Source: Actinomadura sp. 6K520
GTDB lineage: Bacteria > Actinomycetota > Actinomycetes > Streptosporangiales > Streptosporangiaceae
DNA: 62,371 nt
Reading direction: 5' to 3'
Assembly: GCF_004349245.1 (NCBI RefSeq)
Contig: NZ_SMLC01000024.1
Coordinates: 1-62,371 of the forward strand
Below the pieces are notes generated by a model. It worked only from the letters and a program-made list of their open reading frames with translations. It was not told the DNA's origin and did not search any database. Of this stretch, positions 8,633 through 18,691 are shown piece after piece (the stretch's first letter is position 1; each line of letters starts with the position of its first letter). The position numbers and the translations under genes were made by a program.

Positions 8633-11197
8633 TCAGGTGCCGACCAGAGGCAGGTCGAGCGTTCCGCCTCCGCGCCCGAAGTGGCCGATGCCGTCGGTGC
8701 GGCGGGACGCCTCCAGGCGCTCCTCCGGCACCTCGCCGTACAGGGTGGTGCGCTGCTTGGCGGGACGCCCTGCGCGCGCCGCGATCTGCTCCAGTTCGCT
8801 GATGGGCTTGAAGGAGCCGTTCTCCGACCCGGCCATGCGGCTGATGGTCTCTTCCATCAGCGTGCCACCGAGGTCGTTCACGCCCCCCTGCAGGACGCGC
8901 GTGCAGAGTTCGTCGCCCAGCTTCACCCAGGACGTCTGGATGTTGGAAATCGCGCCGTGCAGCAGGATCCGCGCCAGGGCGTGGACGGCCACGTTCTCCC
9001 GGACGGTCGGCCCCGGACGCGCCAGCCCGGCGAGATAGATGGGCGAGTTGTGGTGCACGAACGGCAGCAGGACGAACTCGCTGAACCCGCCCGTCCGCTC
9101 CTGGATGGAGCGGAGGAGCTTGATGTGCGCCACCCAGTGCGCCGGGTTGTCGACGTGTCCGTACATCATGGTGGACGTCGTCGGCAGGCCGATCTCGTGC
9201 GCGGTGGTGACGACCTCGACCCATTGGTCGGTGGGCAGCTTGCCCTTGGTCAGCACCCACCGGACGTCGTCGTCCAGGATCTCGGCGGCCGTCCCCGGCA
9301 GGGAGTCGACACCGGCCTCCTTGGCCCCCTCCAGCCATTCGCGGATCGACATGTCCGCGCGGGACGCGCCGTTCACGACCTCCATCGGACTGTAGGAGTG
9401 CAGGTGGATGTCCGGTGCGCGGTTCTTCACCTCGCGGGCGAGGTCGAAGTAGGCGGTGCCGGGCATGTCGGGGTGGATACCGCCCTGCATGCAGATCTCG
9501 GTGGCGCCCGCCTCCCACGCCTCGTCCACCCGGTCCCCGACCTGCCGGAGGGAGAGCGTGTAGGCGTCGGCGTCCGTGCGGCGCTGCGCGAACGCGCAGA
9601 ACCGGCAGCCCGTGTAGCAGACGTTCGTGAAGTTGATGTTGCGGGTGACGACGTAGGTGACGTCGTCGCCGACCGTGTCGCGGCGCAGGTCGTCGGCGAG
9701 CTTGGCGAGGGCGTCGAGTTCCGGGCCCTCGGCGTGCAGGAGGGCCAGCGCCTCGTCGTCCGACAGGCCCGCGGGGTTCTGCTCCGCGCGCGCGAGAGCG
9801 GTCTTGATGTCGGCGTCGAAACGCTGGGGGGCGGACATGCGGTCGCGTAGCGCGTCCCAGTCGCCGTACACCTCGTCGAAGTCGTCGCGCCTGTCGCTGG
9901 TGCGGCCCGTCGTGTCGATCTCGGTGTGCAGGTCGGTCCGGCCGGACGCCTCGAACCCGCCGTCGGGCTCCTGCCAGGGCCGGCCCTCCAGGACGGCGTC
10001 TTCCCGCGCGAGGCCGGTCGCCGGGTCGGCCAGTGCCGCGACGTGCGCGTTCAGCCGCGGGTCCAGCCACGGCTCGCCGCGCCGCACGTACTCGGGATAG
10101 ATCGTCAGCCGCTCGCGCAGCGCGAACCCCGCCGCGGCCGTCCGCTCGGCCAGCTCGTCGATCTGCGGCCAGGGCCGCTCGGGGTTCACGTGGTCGGGTG
10201 TCAGCGGCGACACGCCGCCCCAGTCGTCGATGCCGGCGCGGAGCATGAGCGCGAACTGGTCGCCGACGAGGTTTGGCGGCGCCTGCACACGCGCCTTCGG
10301 GCCGAGGACGAGCCGCGTCACCGCGATCGTCGCGGCGAGCTCGGCCAGGTCCGCGTCGGGGGTGTCGCGCATCTTGGTGTCGGGCTTCGCCCGGAAGTTC
10401 TGCACGATCACCTCCTGGATCGCGCCGTACTCCCGCATCGTCCGCCGGATCTCGAAGATCGCGTCCGCGCGCTCCTCGATCGTCTCGCCGATGCCGATGA
10501 GGACGCCGGTGGTGAACGGCACGTTGACGCGTCCCGCGTCCTCCAGCACCCGCAGCCGGACGGCCGGGTCCTTGTCCGGCGACCCGAAGTGCGGGCCGCC
10601 GCGCTCGCTGAACAGCCGCGTCGCCGTCGTCTCCAGCATCATGCCCATGGACGGCGCGGCCGGCTTGAGCCGCTGGAAGTCGCGCCAGGTGAGCACGCCG
10701 GGGTTCAGGTGCGGCAGCAGCCCGGTCTCCTCCAGCACCCGGATCGCCATCGCGCGGACGTAGGAGAGCGTGTCGTCGTAGCCGTGCGCGTCAAGCCACT
10801 CACGGGCCTGCTTCCAGCGGTCCTCGGGACGGTCCCCGAGCGTGAAGAGGGCCTCCTTGCAGCCCAGCTCGGCGCCCCGCCGTGCGATCTCCAGGACCTC
10901 GTCCGGGCTCAGGTAGGGGGCGTCCAGCTTGTGGGGGACGGTCGCGAACGTGCAGTACCCGCAGCGGTCGCGGCACAGCCGGGTCAGCGGGATGAAGACC
11001 TTGCGGCTGTAGGTGATGACGCCCGGGCGGCCCGCGGCCTCCAGGCCGGCGTCCCGGGTGCGGGCGGCGTGGGCGAGCAGGTCGTCGAGCTGCGCCCCGC
11101 GGGCCTGCAGCAGTGTCGTGGCCTCGGATCGATCCAGTGTCTTGCCGTCACGCGCGCGGGCCAGTGCCCGGCGGAGCGCGGAGCTCGTGGCGTCCAT
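8633..11197 (-). CDS. fbiC: FO synthase (CofG/CofH fusion)
   Basis: Radical-SAM enzyme that joins 5-amino-6-ribitylaminouracil and tyrosine to make FO, the deazaflavin chromophore of F420. 854 residues with two radical SAM halves. The CofG-like half has CRDRCGYC (C75, C79, C82); the CofH-like half has CYTGCRFC (C527, C531, C534). Fusion of the two halves is the normal actinobacterial form. ATG 11197 is probably leaderless: a -10-like TAGAGT (minus strand, 11209-11204) sits 6 nt before it and no Shine-Dalgarno is visible. It lies 99 bp downstream of fbiB, so the three F420 genes are contiguous here. Confidence 0.96.
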   Translation of the reverse strand: MDATSSALRRALARARDGKTLDRSEATTLLQARGAQLDDLLAHAARTRDAGLEAAGRPGVITYSRKVFIPLTRLCRDRCGYCTFATVPHKLDAPYLSPDEVLEIARRGAELGCKEALFTLGDRPEDRWKQAREWLDAHGYDDTLSYVRAMAIRVLEETGLLPHLNPGVLTWRDFQRLKPAAPSMGMMLETTATRLFSERGGPHFGSPDKDPAVRLRVLEDAGRVNVPFTTGVLIGIGETIEERADAIFEIRRTMREYGAIQEVIVQNFRAKPDTKMRDTPDADLAELAATIAVTRLVLGPKARVQAPPNLVGDQFALMLRAGIDDWGGVSPLTPDHVNPERPWPQIDELAERTAAAGFALRERLTIYPEYVRRGEPWLDPRLNAHVAALADPATGLAREDAVLEGRPWQEPDGGFEASGRTDLHTEIDTTGRTSDRRDDFDEVYGDWDALRDRMSAPQRFDADIKTALARAEQNPAGLSDDEALALLHAEGPELDALAKLADDLRRDTVGDDVTYVVTRNINFTNVCYTGCRFCAFAQRRTDADAYTLSLRQVGDRVDEAWEAGATEICMQGGIHPDMPGTAYFDLAREVKNRAPDIHLHSYSPMEVVNGASRADMSIREWLEGAKEAGVDSLPGTAAEILDDDVRWVLTKGKLPTDQWVEVVTTAHEIGLPTTSTMMYGHVDNPAHWVAHIKLLRSIQERTGGFSEFVLLPFVHHNSPIYLAGLARPGPTVRENVAVHALARILLHGAISNIQTSWVKLGDELCTRVLQGGVNDLGGTLMEETISRMAGSENGSFKPISELEQIAARAGRPAKQRTTLYGEVPEERLEASRRTDGIGHFGRGGGTLDLPLVGT

Positions 11198-11203
11198 GCA
11201 GGC

Positions 11204-11209
11204 ACTCTA
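11204..11209 (-). promoter_or_regulatory. Candidate -10 element of a leaderless fbiC transcript
   Basis: TAGAGT (TANNNT type) on the minus strand ends 6 nt before the fbiC ATG. This spacing is typical of actinobacterial leaderless mRNAs. The 99-bp fbiB-fbiC gap is also less GC-rich than its surroundings. No convincing -35 was found. Confidence 0.4.
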
Positions 11210-11296
11210 TGCCAATCGTCATAATCTGCGCCGCAGCGGGGCAACCGAATTGCCCGTTTCTGTAGTAGCCCTGCCGGTGCGCCGGCTATTCCCGCG

Positions 11297-12586
11297 TCAC
11301 CGGACCTCGATGAACGCCTCCGGGCTCCGCGGCGGGCGCTCGCGCGGCGGCGCGGCCGGGTGGCCGACGCCGACGGCGCCCATCGGGTCCCAGTCGCCCG
11401 GCAGCCCGAGCGCCTCGCGGACGACGTCGCGGCAGAACATCGTGCTCGACACCCAGCACGAACCGAGCCCCTCGACGGCCAGCGCCACCAGGAGGTTCTG
11501 CACCCCCGCGCCCGTCGCGACGACGAACATCTCCCGCTCGGCGCGCGACCGCCGCTCGTCCGGATAGTGGTGCGAACCGTCCCTGACCAGACACGGCACG
11601 ACCAGGTAGGGCGCCCGCCGCAGCACCTCGCCGCGCTTCAGCCGCTTGGTGATCGACTCCTCGGAGAAGCCGTCGCGGCGCAGGTCGGCCTCCCAGGCGT
11701 CGCGCATCGCGTCCAGCAGCCGCGTCCGCGCACCCGCCGACTCCAGCAGCACGAACCGCCACGGCGTCGTGTGGTGCGGCGCCGGCGCGGTGATCGCCGC
11801 GGCGACCGCGCGGCGCACCGCCGCCGGGTCGACCGGGTCGGCGGTGAACTCGCGGATCGTGCGCCGCGCGTACAGCACCTCGGACGGCCCCCACCGGAAC
11901 ATGTCCTCGTCGGGCGGCCGGACCAGCGCCCGCGCGCCCGGCCCGTCCTCCTTCGTGACCAGGGCGGACAGCCCGCGCACGATCGCGACCGGCACCCCGT
12001 CGAGCTTGCCCTTCACCAGCTCCGCGGCCGCCGCGACCTCGTCGGCGACGGCGGTGATCGTGGCGTCGAGGCGGTGGCCGTAGCCGTCGTCCCGGCCCCG
12101 CAGGTCGCTGAGCGGCTCCAGGCCCGCGAGGCCGATCGCCGCGTCGGTCAGCCCGTTGCGCCAGGGCCGCCCGAGCGTGTCGGAGACGACGACGGCGACG
12201 TCCGCGCCGGTCCGCTCGCGCAGGCCCGCGCGGATGCGGCGGGCGGAGGCGTCCGGGTCCTCCGGCAGCAGCAGCACCGTGCCCGGCCGCGTGTTGGACG
12301 CGTCCACCCCGGCCGCCGCGAGGACGAGCCCCTGCCGCGTCTCCACGATCCGCGTCTCGCCGCGGTCGTGCGCCCGGCGCGCCACCACCCGCACGGTCTC
12401 CGCCTCGATCGCCTTCTCCCGGTCGGCGGCGACCAGGATCCGCCCCTCCGCCTTGCTGACGATCTTGGACGTGACGACCACGACATCGCCGTCCCGCACC
12501 GCCTCCGCCGGGATCAGCGCCGCGATGTCGTCGCCCTCCGCGACCTCCGGCAGCCCGGGGACCCCGAGCACCTCCAGGCGGCTCAC
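11297..12586 (-). CDS. fbiB: Coenzyme F420:L-glutamate ligase / FMN-dependent dehydro-F420 reductase
   Basis: Bifunctional F420 maturation enzyme of 429 residues. The N-terminal CofE domain (about 1-240; [34 protein letters not shown]) adds glutamates to F420-0. The C-terminal nitroreductase-like FMN domain (about 250-429; [18 protein letters not shown]) reduces the dehydro precursor. The start is GTG 12586, overlapping the fbiA stop by 4 bp (GTGA), so expression is translationally coupled; the longer open frame upstream is antisense noise. Full-length fusion as in mycobacteria. Confidence 0.95.
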   Translation of the reverse strand: MSRLEVLGVPGLPEVAEGDDIAALIPAEAVRDGDVVVVTSKIVSKAEGRILVAADREKAIEAETVRVVARRAHDRGETRIVETRQGLVLAAAGVDASNTRPGTVLLLPEDPDASARRIRAGLRERTGADVAVVVSDTLGRPWRNGLTDAAIGLAGLEPLSDLRGRDDGYGHRLDATITAVADEVAAAAELVKGKLDGVPVAIVRGLSALVTKEDGPGARALVRPPDEDMFRWGPSEVLYARRTIREFTADPVDPAAVRRAVAAAITAPAPHHTTPWRFVLLESAGARTRLLDAMRDAWEADLRRDGFSEESITKRLKRGEVLRRAPYLVVPCLVRDGSHHYPDERRSRAEREMFVVATGAGVQNLLVALAVEGLGSCWVSSTMFCRDVVREALGLPGDWDPMGAVGVGHPAAPPRERPPRSPEAFIEVR

Positions 12587-13536
12587 CGCGACTCCTCCGC
12601 CCGCTTCAGCTCCACCGCGAGGTCGAGCGCGGCGCGGGCGATCTCCGCCGTCGCCGCCGCGTCGCTCATCAGCAGGGGGCGCGACCGCACCTCGATGCCC
12701 TCCACCCGCACGGCGGCGTCGGCCTCGTCGACGAGCCAGCCGTCCAGCAGCCCGAGCCCGTACAGCTCGGCGACCGCCCGCGCCGACGTCTCGGTGCCGA
12801 TCGCGGTCAGGCAGGCGTCCGCCATGCCGCTCACCGGGGCGCCGCCGATGATCGGGGAGACGCCGACGACCGTCCGGGTCGCGACCGCGTCCCGGATGCC
12901 GGGCACCGCGAGGATCGTCCCGATGCTCACGACGGGGTTGGACGGCGGGAACAGCACCACGTCGGCCTCCTCGATCGCCGACAGCACGCCCGGCGCGGGC
13001 TTGGCCTCCTCCGCGCCGACCGCCGCGATCGACAGGGCCGGGACGGACGCGCGCAGCCGCACCCACCACTCCTGGAAGTGGATCGCCCGGCGCCCCTGCT
13101 CGTCCTCGACGACCACGTGCGTCTCGACCTGGTCGTCGGTCATCGGGATCAGCCGGACGCCCGGCTTCCACCGGTCGCACAGCGCCTCGGTCACCGCCGA
13201 CAGCTTGTACCCCGCCGCGAGCATCTGCGTCCGGACGATGTGGGTCGCGAAGTCGCGGTCGCCCAGCCCGAACCAGCTCGGCCCGACACCGTAGGCGCCG
13301 AGCTCCTCCTTGACGGTGAACGTCTCGTCGGCCCGGCCCCACCCCTGGTCCTCGTTGATGCCACCGCCGAGCGTGTACATCACGGTGTCCAGGTCGGGGC
13401 ACACCCGCAGCCCGAAAAGCGAGATGTCGTCCCCGGTATTGCCGATGACGGTGATCTCCGCCCCGGGAGCCGCCGACCGCAGCCCGCGCAGAAAGCGGGC
13501 CCCACCGATACCACCCGCCAGCACCATGATCTTCAT
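12583..13536 (-). CDS. fbiA: 2-phospho-L-lactate/PEP transferase (CofD)
   Basis: Transfers the phospholactyl or enolpyruvyl moiety to FO, giving (dehydro-)F420-0. 317 residues. The N-terminal loop [23 protein letters not shown] and [14 protein letters not shown] are family signatures; [14 protein letters not shown] lies in the C-terminal half. Start ATG 13536. It is first in an fbiA-fbiB-fbiC order on the minus strand and divergent from the Q/Y-rich membrane protein gene. whiB two genes away matches the mycobacterial whiB2-fbiA-fbiB arrangement. Confidence 0.95.
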   Translation of the reverse strand: MKIMVLAGGIGGARFLRGLRSAAPGAEITVIGNTGDDISLFGLRVCPDLDTVMYTLGGGINEDQGWGRADETFTVKEELGAYGVGPSWFGLGDRDFATHIVRTQMLAAGYKLSAVTEALCDRWKPGVRLIPMTDDQVETHVVVEDEQGRRAIHFQEWWVRLRASVPALSIAAVGAEEAKPAPGVLSAIEEADVVLFPPSNPVVSIGTILAVPGIRDAVATRTVVGVSPIIGGAPVSGMADACLTAIGTETSARAVAELYGLGLLDGWLVDEADAAVRVEGIEVRSRPLLMSDAAATAEIARAALDLAVELKRAEESR

Positions 13537-13664
13537 GGCGACCAGCGTATCCGCGGCGTCATTTCCGGCGCACGGCGCCGGCGGCCCGCCCCGGTGGGTT
13601 CGCGGGGCGAATCTATGCCAAGCTTTGGCGTGTAATCGCGTCGCCTCTGTCTGGAGATGTCACC

Positions 13665-14630
13665 GTGAACAAGGAAGCCGTCCAGCGCCTGCGCGAACCG
13701 GCCGCCTGGGTACTGCTCGCGTCGGCGGGCGTACAGCTGCTCGCGGGCATCATCACGCTCATCGGCGATGATGGCACGTTCACCTTCCGTGCCCTGCTCG
13801 AGACCCGTGACGGGATGTTCCTCCAGATCGGGATCGTCGGCATCCTCGTCCTCGCCGTCCTGCTGGTGACCTGGGGCGAGCGCCCCACACCGCAGGCCCG
13901 GACGATCACCATGGGCGCCCTCGGGGTGCTCGGCGGCATCGCGGTGTTCGGCCTCCTCGCCTGGCTGAGCGGGATGCTCACCGACTCCGAGTCCGCGGGC
14001 GCGCTCACGAAGCTGTCGGTGTTCCTCCTCGGTGCCGGGAAGCTCGCCGTGGTCGGCGTCGGCGCCTGGTACGTCTACACCGTCTTCAAGGGGATGCAGC
14101 CGCCGCGTCCGCAGCCGGGCCAGCAGCAGATGCCGCAGGGCTACCCCGACTTCGGCTACCAGCAGGGCCAGCCCGGTCAGCCGGGCCAGCAGCAGTACGG
14201 CCAGCAGGGCTACGGGCAGCAGCAGTACCAGCAGTACCAGCAGTACGGCCAGCAGCCCGGTGCCGAGGGGCAGCAGGCGGGGCGGCCCGGCTACGAGCAG
14301 CCGGGGCAGCCGGGGCAGCCGGGCTACGAGCAGCAGCAGTACGGCCAGGAGCAGTACGGCCAGCAGCAGTACGGGCAGCAGCAGTACGGCCAGCCGCAGG
14401 ACTACCAGCAGTACGGCCAGCAGGGCGGCTATCAGACGGGCGGCCAGCAGGGCTACGGGCAGGGCGCTCAGCCCACCTCCGACCAGGAGGAGATGGGCGA
14501 GTGGACCCGCCAGTACGGCGGTTCGGGCCCGGAGCAGGGGCCGCAGGGCACCCAGCCCGCGCCCGGCGGTGAGCAGCGCCCCGACGACGGCGACTGGTAC
14601 CGGGACAACCGTCCCCCGCCCGCGCAGTGA
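13665..14630 (+). CDS. Membrane protein with long Gln/Tyr/Gly-rich tail
   Basis: 321 residues. The N-terminal 140 residues hold about four hydrophobic helices (near 14-33, 53-70, 80-100 and 118-137) joined by short loops. From residue 143 to the end the protein is low-complexity: [13 protein letters not shown] units, extremely rich in Q, Y, G and P, with an acidic finish. The tail looks prion-like or adhesive and is probably cytoplasmic or cell-wall facing. GTG 13665 follows CTGGAGA. Function unknown; membrane proteins with such tails are frequent in actinobacteria next to developmental genes. Confidence 0.75.
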   Translation: MNKEAVQRLREPAAWVLLASAGVQLLAGIITLIGDDGTFTFRALLETRDGMFLQIGIVGILVLAVLLVTWGERPTPQARTITMGALGVLGGIAVFGLLAWLSGMLTDSESAGALTKLSVFLLGAGKLAVVGVGAWYVYTVFKGMQPPRPQPGQQQMPQGYPDFGYQQGQPGQPGQQQYGQQGYGQQQYQQYQQYGQQPGAEGQQAGRPGYEQPGQPGQPGYEQQQYGQEQYGQQQYGQQQYGQPQDYQQYGQQGGYQTGGQQGYGQGAQPTSDQEEMGEWTRQYGGSGPEQGPQGTQPAPGGEQRPDDGDWYRDNRPPPAQ

Positions 14631-14792
14631 GCCGGCCGCCCCGGCACCGGACCCCGGCGGTCGAACCCCCGATTGACCCGGCGGTTGCACCCGGCCGTTG
14701 AACCCCGCCGCCGCGCTCGGCGGTGACCGCCGATTTTACCGATCTTCCTCCACGGGTCAGTTCGCTCGCCCGGCATAACCGGCTAAGTCACC

Positions 14793-14808
14793 CCGGAAAG
14801 CTTTCCGG
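14793..14808. promoter_or_regulatory. 16-bp perfect palindrome CCGGAAAGCTTTCCGG
   Basis: Lies immediately upstream of the -35 element of the presumed whiB promoter. Position and perfect symmetry suggest a dimeric activator or repressor site. It does not match the BldD or WhiA consensus known to me. Confidence 0.5.
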
Positions 14809-14809
14809 C

Positions 14810-14839
14810 TTGACGGGGCGGGCGCTACACGCGTGTAAT
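14810..14839 (+). promoter_or_regulatory. Candidate whiB promoter (TTGACG-18-TGTAAT)
   Basis: The -35 TTGACG (14810-14815) and -10 TGTAAT (14834-14839) each match the vegetative consensus at five of six bases, with an 18-nt spacer. Transcription would start near 14846, giving a leader of about 80 nt. A perfect 12-bp palindrome TACACGCGTGTA (14826-14837) overlaps the spacer and -10, as expected of a repressor site. Confidence 0.6.
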
Positions 14840-14927
14840 TTCGTCGGTGTAGTTTCGATGCCTTCCCGGGGGAAGTAACCGGAGGGATGGCATTGACCAG
14901 GGGGTTCCACGGGCAGGGAGGTGCGCT

Positions 14928-15191
14928 GTGAGCGAGGTGGTCATCCCGCTGGCGCACGGCACAGACGGTGAAGAGTTGGGCTGGCAGGAGCGCGCACTGT
15001 GCGCGCAGACCGACCCGGAGGCGTTTTTTCCGGAGAAGGGCGGCTCCACTCGCGAGGCCAAGAAGGTGTGCCGGGCATGCGAGGTGCGTACGGAGTGCCT
15101 TGAGTACGCGCTGCAGCACGACGAACGTTTCGGCATCTGGGGAGGGCTCTCCGAGCGGGAACGCCGCAAGCTGAAGCGCCAGGCGGTCTAG
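14928..15191 (+). CDS. whiB: WhiB-family iron-sulfur transcription regulator (WhiB/WhmD)
   Basis: 87-residue Wbl protein. The four cluster cysteines are C25, C48, C51 and C57, giving the C-x22-C-x2-C-x5-C pattern. GIWGG (69-73) is the turn that contacts the principal sigma factor, and the tail ERRKLKRQ is basic. The sequence around ELGWQERALCAQTDPE and PEKGGSTREAKKVC is that of the developmental WhiB itself, needed for sporulation septation in Streptomyces and for division in mycobacteria (WhiB2). GTG 14928 follows AGGGAGG. Its position beside fbiA supports orthology. Confidence 0.96.
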   Translation: MSEVVIPLAHGTDGEELGWQERALCAQTDPEAFFPEKGGSTREAKKVCRACEVRTECLEYALQHDERFGIWGGLSERERRKLKRQAV

Positions 15192-15316
15192 CGCCGGCCG
15201 GCCGCGCGGTCCGCGGGCATGCCCGGGGTCTTCGACGGGGGAGACCCGGCGGACCGGCCGCGCACCCGGATCTCGGCGATCCAGGGCGTGCGCGGCGCGG
15301 CCACGCGTACAGTTGT

Positions 15317-15347
15317 CAGCCGTGCCGGCCCTCGGCCGGCACGGCTG
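15317..15347. terminator. 14-bp hairpin downstream of whiB
   Basis: A perfect 14-bp stem with a CTC loop, 125 bp after the whiB stop and 48 bp before the next gene. There is no T-tract. It probably ends whiB transcription, or forms a leader structure for the glycosyltransferase gene. Confidence 0.6.
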
Positions 15348-15394
15348 CTGTCGTAACAGCCACGTAACTGTCGTCCCACAGATCGAGCGACCCC

Positions 15395-18300
15395 TTGGCC
15401 CCCACTCTCGATCGCCATGTCGTCACGGCCGTCCTCGTCACCCACGACGGCGGGCGGTGGCTCCCGGAGACGCTGAAGGCGCTGCTGACGCAGGCGCGTC
15501 CGGTGCAGCGCCTCGTGACCGTGGACACCGGAAGCCGCGACCGCGGGCCCGCGGTCCTCGCCGAGGTGCTCGGCCGGCCCGCGGTCCTCACGCTGCCGCG
15601 CACCACCGGCTACGGGGAGGCCGTCGCGGAGGCCCTCCGCCAGGACGCCGCGTCCGCCCCCGTCCCCGACGACGACACCGCGCCCGCCTTCACCCAGCCG
15701 ACCCCCTACGACACCCCGGCGCGCACCGAGTGGATCTGGCTTCTGCACGACGACTCCGCGCCCGCGCCCGACGCCCTCGCCCATCTGCTGCGGACCGCGG
15801 ACACCGACCCCAACGTGGCGGTTCTCGGCCCCAAGGTCCGCGACTGGGACGACCGGCACGTCCTGCGCGAGCTGGGCGTCACCGTCGACGCCGCCGGACG
15901 CCGCGAGACGGGCCTGGACCGGCGCGAGTTCGACCAGGGGCAGCACGACGGCGTCCGCGACGTGCTGGCCGTCGGCAGCGCCGGGATGCTGGTCCGCCGC
16001 GACGTGTGGGACCGGCTCGGCGGCTTCGACGTCGAGTACGGCATCTTCCGCGACGACCTGGACTTCTGCTGGCGGGTGCACGCCGCCGGGCACCGGGTGG
16101 TGACCGCGAGCGACGCGGTCGTGTACCACGCGGAGGCGGCCCGGCGGGGGCTCCGCGAGATCGGCATGACCGCCGAGCACCCGGCCCGCCGCGACCGCCG
16201 CAACGCGATCCACACGCTGCTCGTCAACCAGCCGCTCCCCGCGATGGCGCGGGCGCTGGCCCGCAACGTCTGGGCGTCCCTCGTCCACGCGCTCTACCTG
16301 GTGCTCACCAAGCGGCCGGTGGCGGCCCGCGAGGAGATCCGCGCGCTCGGCGACGTGCTGCGCGACCCGGGCCGGCTGCGGCGCGCGCGGGCCGCCAGGG
16401 CGGACGGCCGGACGCGCGTGCACCGCAGCGTCCGGCGCTTCCAGGCCCGCCGCATCGTCCTGCGCCGCACGGTCGAGGCGGTCGCGGAGTACCTCGCCGC
16501 CCACGAGCGCGACCGGGAGCGCGACCGGGAGGACGCCGACGGGGAGCAGGTCTCCGGCGAGCCCGGCCCGGTCCGCCGGTTCCTCGCCCGCCCCGGCGTC
16601 CTCGTCGTGCTGGCGCTGGCCGCCGTCGCGGTCGCCGCCGAGCGCTCCCTGCTCACCGCCGCCGGGCGGCTCGGCGGCGGCGCGCTCGTGCCCGCGTGGG
16701 GCGGCGCGAGCGACCTGTGGGCGCAGTACCTCTCCGGCTGGCATCCGGTCGGGCTCGGCAGCGACGCGGGCAGCCCGCCGTACGTCGGGCTCCTCGCCGT
16801 CCTGTCCACGGTCCTGTTCGGCAAGCCGTGGCTGGCGGTGTCGGCCCTGCTGCTGGGGAGCGTGCCGCTCGCCGGGCTCACCGCCTACTACGCGTCCCGG
16901 CTGCTGGTGGCGGCCCCGCCGCGCGCCGGGCAGCGCGCTCGCCCGAGCGGCCTGCGCGTCCCCGTCGCCGCCGTCCGGGCGTGGTTCGCCGCCGTGTACG
17001 CGCTGCTGCCCGCCGCCACCGGAGCCATCGCCGGCGGACGCCTCGGGACGGCCGTCGTCCACGTGCTGCTCCCGCTGATCGCCGTGCACGCCGCCCGCGT
17101 GTACGGAGTCCCGCGCGCGTGCGCACCGAAGGACGGCGACGGCGCCCTCGACGCCCGGGCGCTGCGCAAACGCACCGGGCGGTCCGCGTGGACGGTCGCG
17201 CTGCTGCTGGCCGTCGCGATGGCGTTCGTCCCGATCACCTGGCTGCTCGGCGTCGCCGCGGCCGCGATGGTCTGGGCGCTGTTCGACCGGCCGGGGCCGC
17301 GCGGGCGGCGGCACCTCGCCGTCGCGCTCGGCGTCCCGCCGCTGCTGCTGCTCCCGTGGACGGCCGGCCTCCTGCTGAACCCGTCGCTGTTCCTCACGGA
17401 GGCGGGCCTGCACCGGCGGTTCGAGCCCGCCGCCGCGGCCGACCTGCTGCTCCTCGACCCGGGCGGCCCCGGCACCCCCGCGCGGTGGGCGCTGGCCGGG
17501 CTGTTCGCCGTCGCCGTGTGCGCGCTGCCGCTGCGCTGCCGCCGCAACGCCGTCCTCGCCGGCTGGCTGCTGGCCATCTTCGGGCTGCTCGTCGCGACGC
17601 TGACCAGCGCCGCCACCGTGACCAAGGGCGCCGACGCGGCGCCCGCCTGGCCGGGCGTCGCGCTGATCTTCGCGGGCGCCGGGGTGCTCTTCGCCGCGAC
17701 CGCTGCGGTCCTGCGCGCCACCGAGGCCCTGGCGAGCGGTCATCCGCTCTACCGGACGGGCGGGGCGGCGGTGTCCCTCGCCGCGCTCAGCGCTCCCGTG
17801 CTGGCCGCCGGGTTCTGGATCGCCGGGGGCGCGGGCGGCCCGCTGACCGAGGTCGACCCCGACACGGTTCCCGCGTTCGTGCACGCACCCGGCGGGGCGC
17901 GGACACTCGTCCTGCACAAGGAGCCGGCGGGACGCGTCTCCTACACGGTCCTGAGGGACGCGGGCCCGCGGATCGGCGAATCGGAGGTCATGGCGGACGG
18001 CGTGGCACGCGACCGGCTGGACGGCCTCGTCGCCGGTCTGGTCGCCGGCCAGGAAGGCGACGCCGGGCCCGCGCTGACCCGGATGGGCGTCCAGTACATC
18101 GTCGTGCCCTACCCCCGGACGGACCCCATCACCAGGGCCCTCGACGCGGCGCCCGAACTGATGCGCCTCAGCCGCACGCGGACGTTCGCCGTGTGGCGGC
18201 TCCACTCGCCGTCCGCCCGCATGATGCTCGTCGAAGGCGACACCGTGACGCCACTGCGCGCGGGACGCATCGATGCCCGCGCACAGATTCCGCCCGGGAA

Positions 18301-18691
18301 CGCCCGGCGCACCCTGCTCCTGGCCGAACCCGCCGACGGCGGGTGGCGGGCGACCCTGAACGGCCGGGAGGCCAGGGCGCGGACGGTGGACGGCTGGGCG
18401 CAGGGCTACGACATCCCCGCCGCCGGCGGAGAGTTCCGGCTGGACAGGTCCATGACCATGCGGCACGCGTGGCTGATCGTCCAGGGCATCGCCGTCCTGC
18501 TGGTGGTCGCGCTCGCGATGCCCGGTGCGCGGGCCGACACCCTGCCCTTCGGCGGGCCGTTCTCCGGTGAACGCGAGCGGCGCCGTGGCAGGCGGGGCCG
18601 CCGCCGCGGTCACCACCGCCCCCGCGTCCGGCACGAGGAGGCCCCGGCCCCCGAACCGGTGGCGGCGCGCAGCCCGGAGGAGGTGTCGTGA
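15395..18691 (+). CDS. Giant membrane glycosyltransferase (GT2 head plus polytopic membrane body)
   Basis: 1,098 residues. The N-terminal GT2 domain (about 8-250) has VLVTHDGGRWLPETLKALL, LLHDDSAPAP (acceptor/metal region) and FRDDLDFCWRVHAAGH, resembling rhamnosyl/galactofuranosyl-transferase-like proteins. From about residue 395 there are many hydrophobic helices and extracytoplasmic loops, then a soluble region and a last helix near 1025-1045; the tail is Arg-rich. The architecture recalls polyprenyl-linked envelope glycan enzymes. TTG 15395 is the only plausible start. Its stop overlaps the DUF5719 start (GTGA). Its position between whiB and manB suggests an envelope mannan or wall polymer, but product and acceptor are unknown. 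Confidence 0.82.
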   Translation: MAPTLDRHVVTAVLVTHDGGRWLPETLKALLTQARPVQRLVTVDTGSRDRGPAVLAEVLGRPAVLTLPRTTGYGEAVAEALRQDAASAPVPDDDTAPAFTQPTPYDTPARTEWIWLLHDDSAPAPDALAHLLRTADTDPNVAVLGPKVRDWDDRHVLRELGVTVDAAGRRETGLDRREFDQGQHDGVRDVLAVGSAGMLVRRDVWDRLGGFDVEYGIFRDDLDFCWRVHAAGHRVVTASDAVVYHAEAARRGLREIGMTAEHPARRDRRNAIHTLLVNQPLPAMARALARNVWASLVHALYLVLTKRPVAAREEIRALGDVLRDPGRLRRARAARADGRTRVHRSVRRFQARRIVLRRTVEAVAEYLAAHERDRERDREDADGEQVSGEPGPVRRFLARPGVLVVLALAAVAVAAERSLLTAAGRLGGGALVPAWGGASDLWAQYLSGWHPVGLGSDAGSPPYVGLLAVLSTVLFGKPWLAVSALLLGSVPLAGLTAYYASRLLVAAPPRAGQRARPSGLRVPVAAVRAWFAAVYALLPAATGAIAGGRLGTAVVHVLLPLIAVHAARVYGVPRACAPKDGDGALDARALRKRTGRSAWTVALLLAVAMAFVPITWLLGVAAAAMVWALFDRPGPRGRRHLAVALGVPPLLLLPWTAGLLLNPSLFLTEAGLHRRFEPAAAADLLLLDPGGPGTPARWALAGLFAVAVCALPLRCRRNAVLAGWLLAIFGLLVATLTSAATVTKGADAAPAWPGVALIFAGAGVLFAATAAVLRATEALASGHPLYRTGGAAVSLAALSAPVLAAGFWIAGGAGGPLTEVDPDTVPAFVHAPGGARTLVLHKEPAGRVSYTVLRDAGPRIGESEVMADGVARDRLDGLVAGLVAGQEGDAGPALTRMGVQYIVVPYPRTDPITRALDAAPELMRLSRTRTFAVWRLHSPSARMMLVEGDTVTPLRAGRIDARAQIPPGNARRTLLLAEPADGGWRATLNGREARARTVDGWAQGYDIPAAGGEFRLDRSMTMRHAWLIVQGIAVLLVVALAMPGARADTLPFGGPFSGERERRRGRRGRRRGHHRPRVRHEEAPAPEPVAARSPEEVS

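Larger units (their letters stand above)
14631..14927 (+). other. Intergenic region upstream of whiB
   Basis: 297 bp without a gene. The first part has a weak hairpin (about 14706-14725, CCGCCG-CGCT-CGGCGG) followed by GATTTTACC, a possible terminator for the upstream gene. The second part is the whiB control region with two perfect palindromes and a promoter, listed separately. Confidence 0.6.

Noticed and set aside
11297..13402. 701-residue open frame covering fbiB and part of fbiA
   Set aside because: The upstream part is antisense-like Arg-rich noise in the wrong frame of fbiA. The real fbiB starts at GTG 12586, which overlaps the fbiA stop.
15188..18634. 1,148-residue minus-strand frame opposite the giant glycosyltransferase
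   Set aside because: Composition is Arg/Gly/Gln/His-rich shadow of a GC-rich gene with no domain, while the plus strand encodes a clear GT2 and membrane protein.
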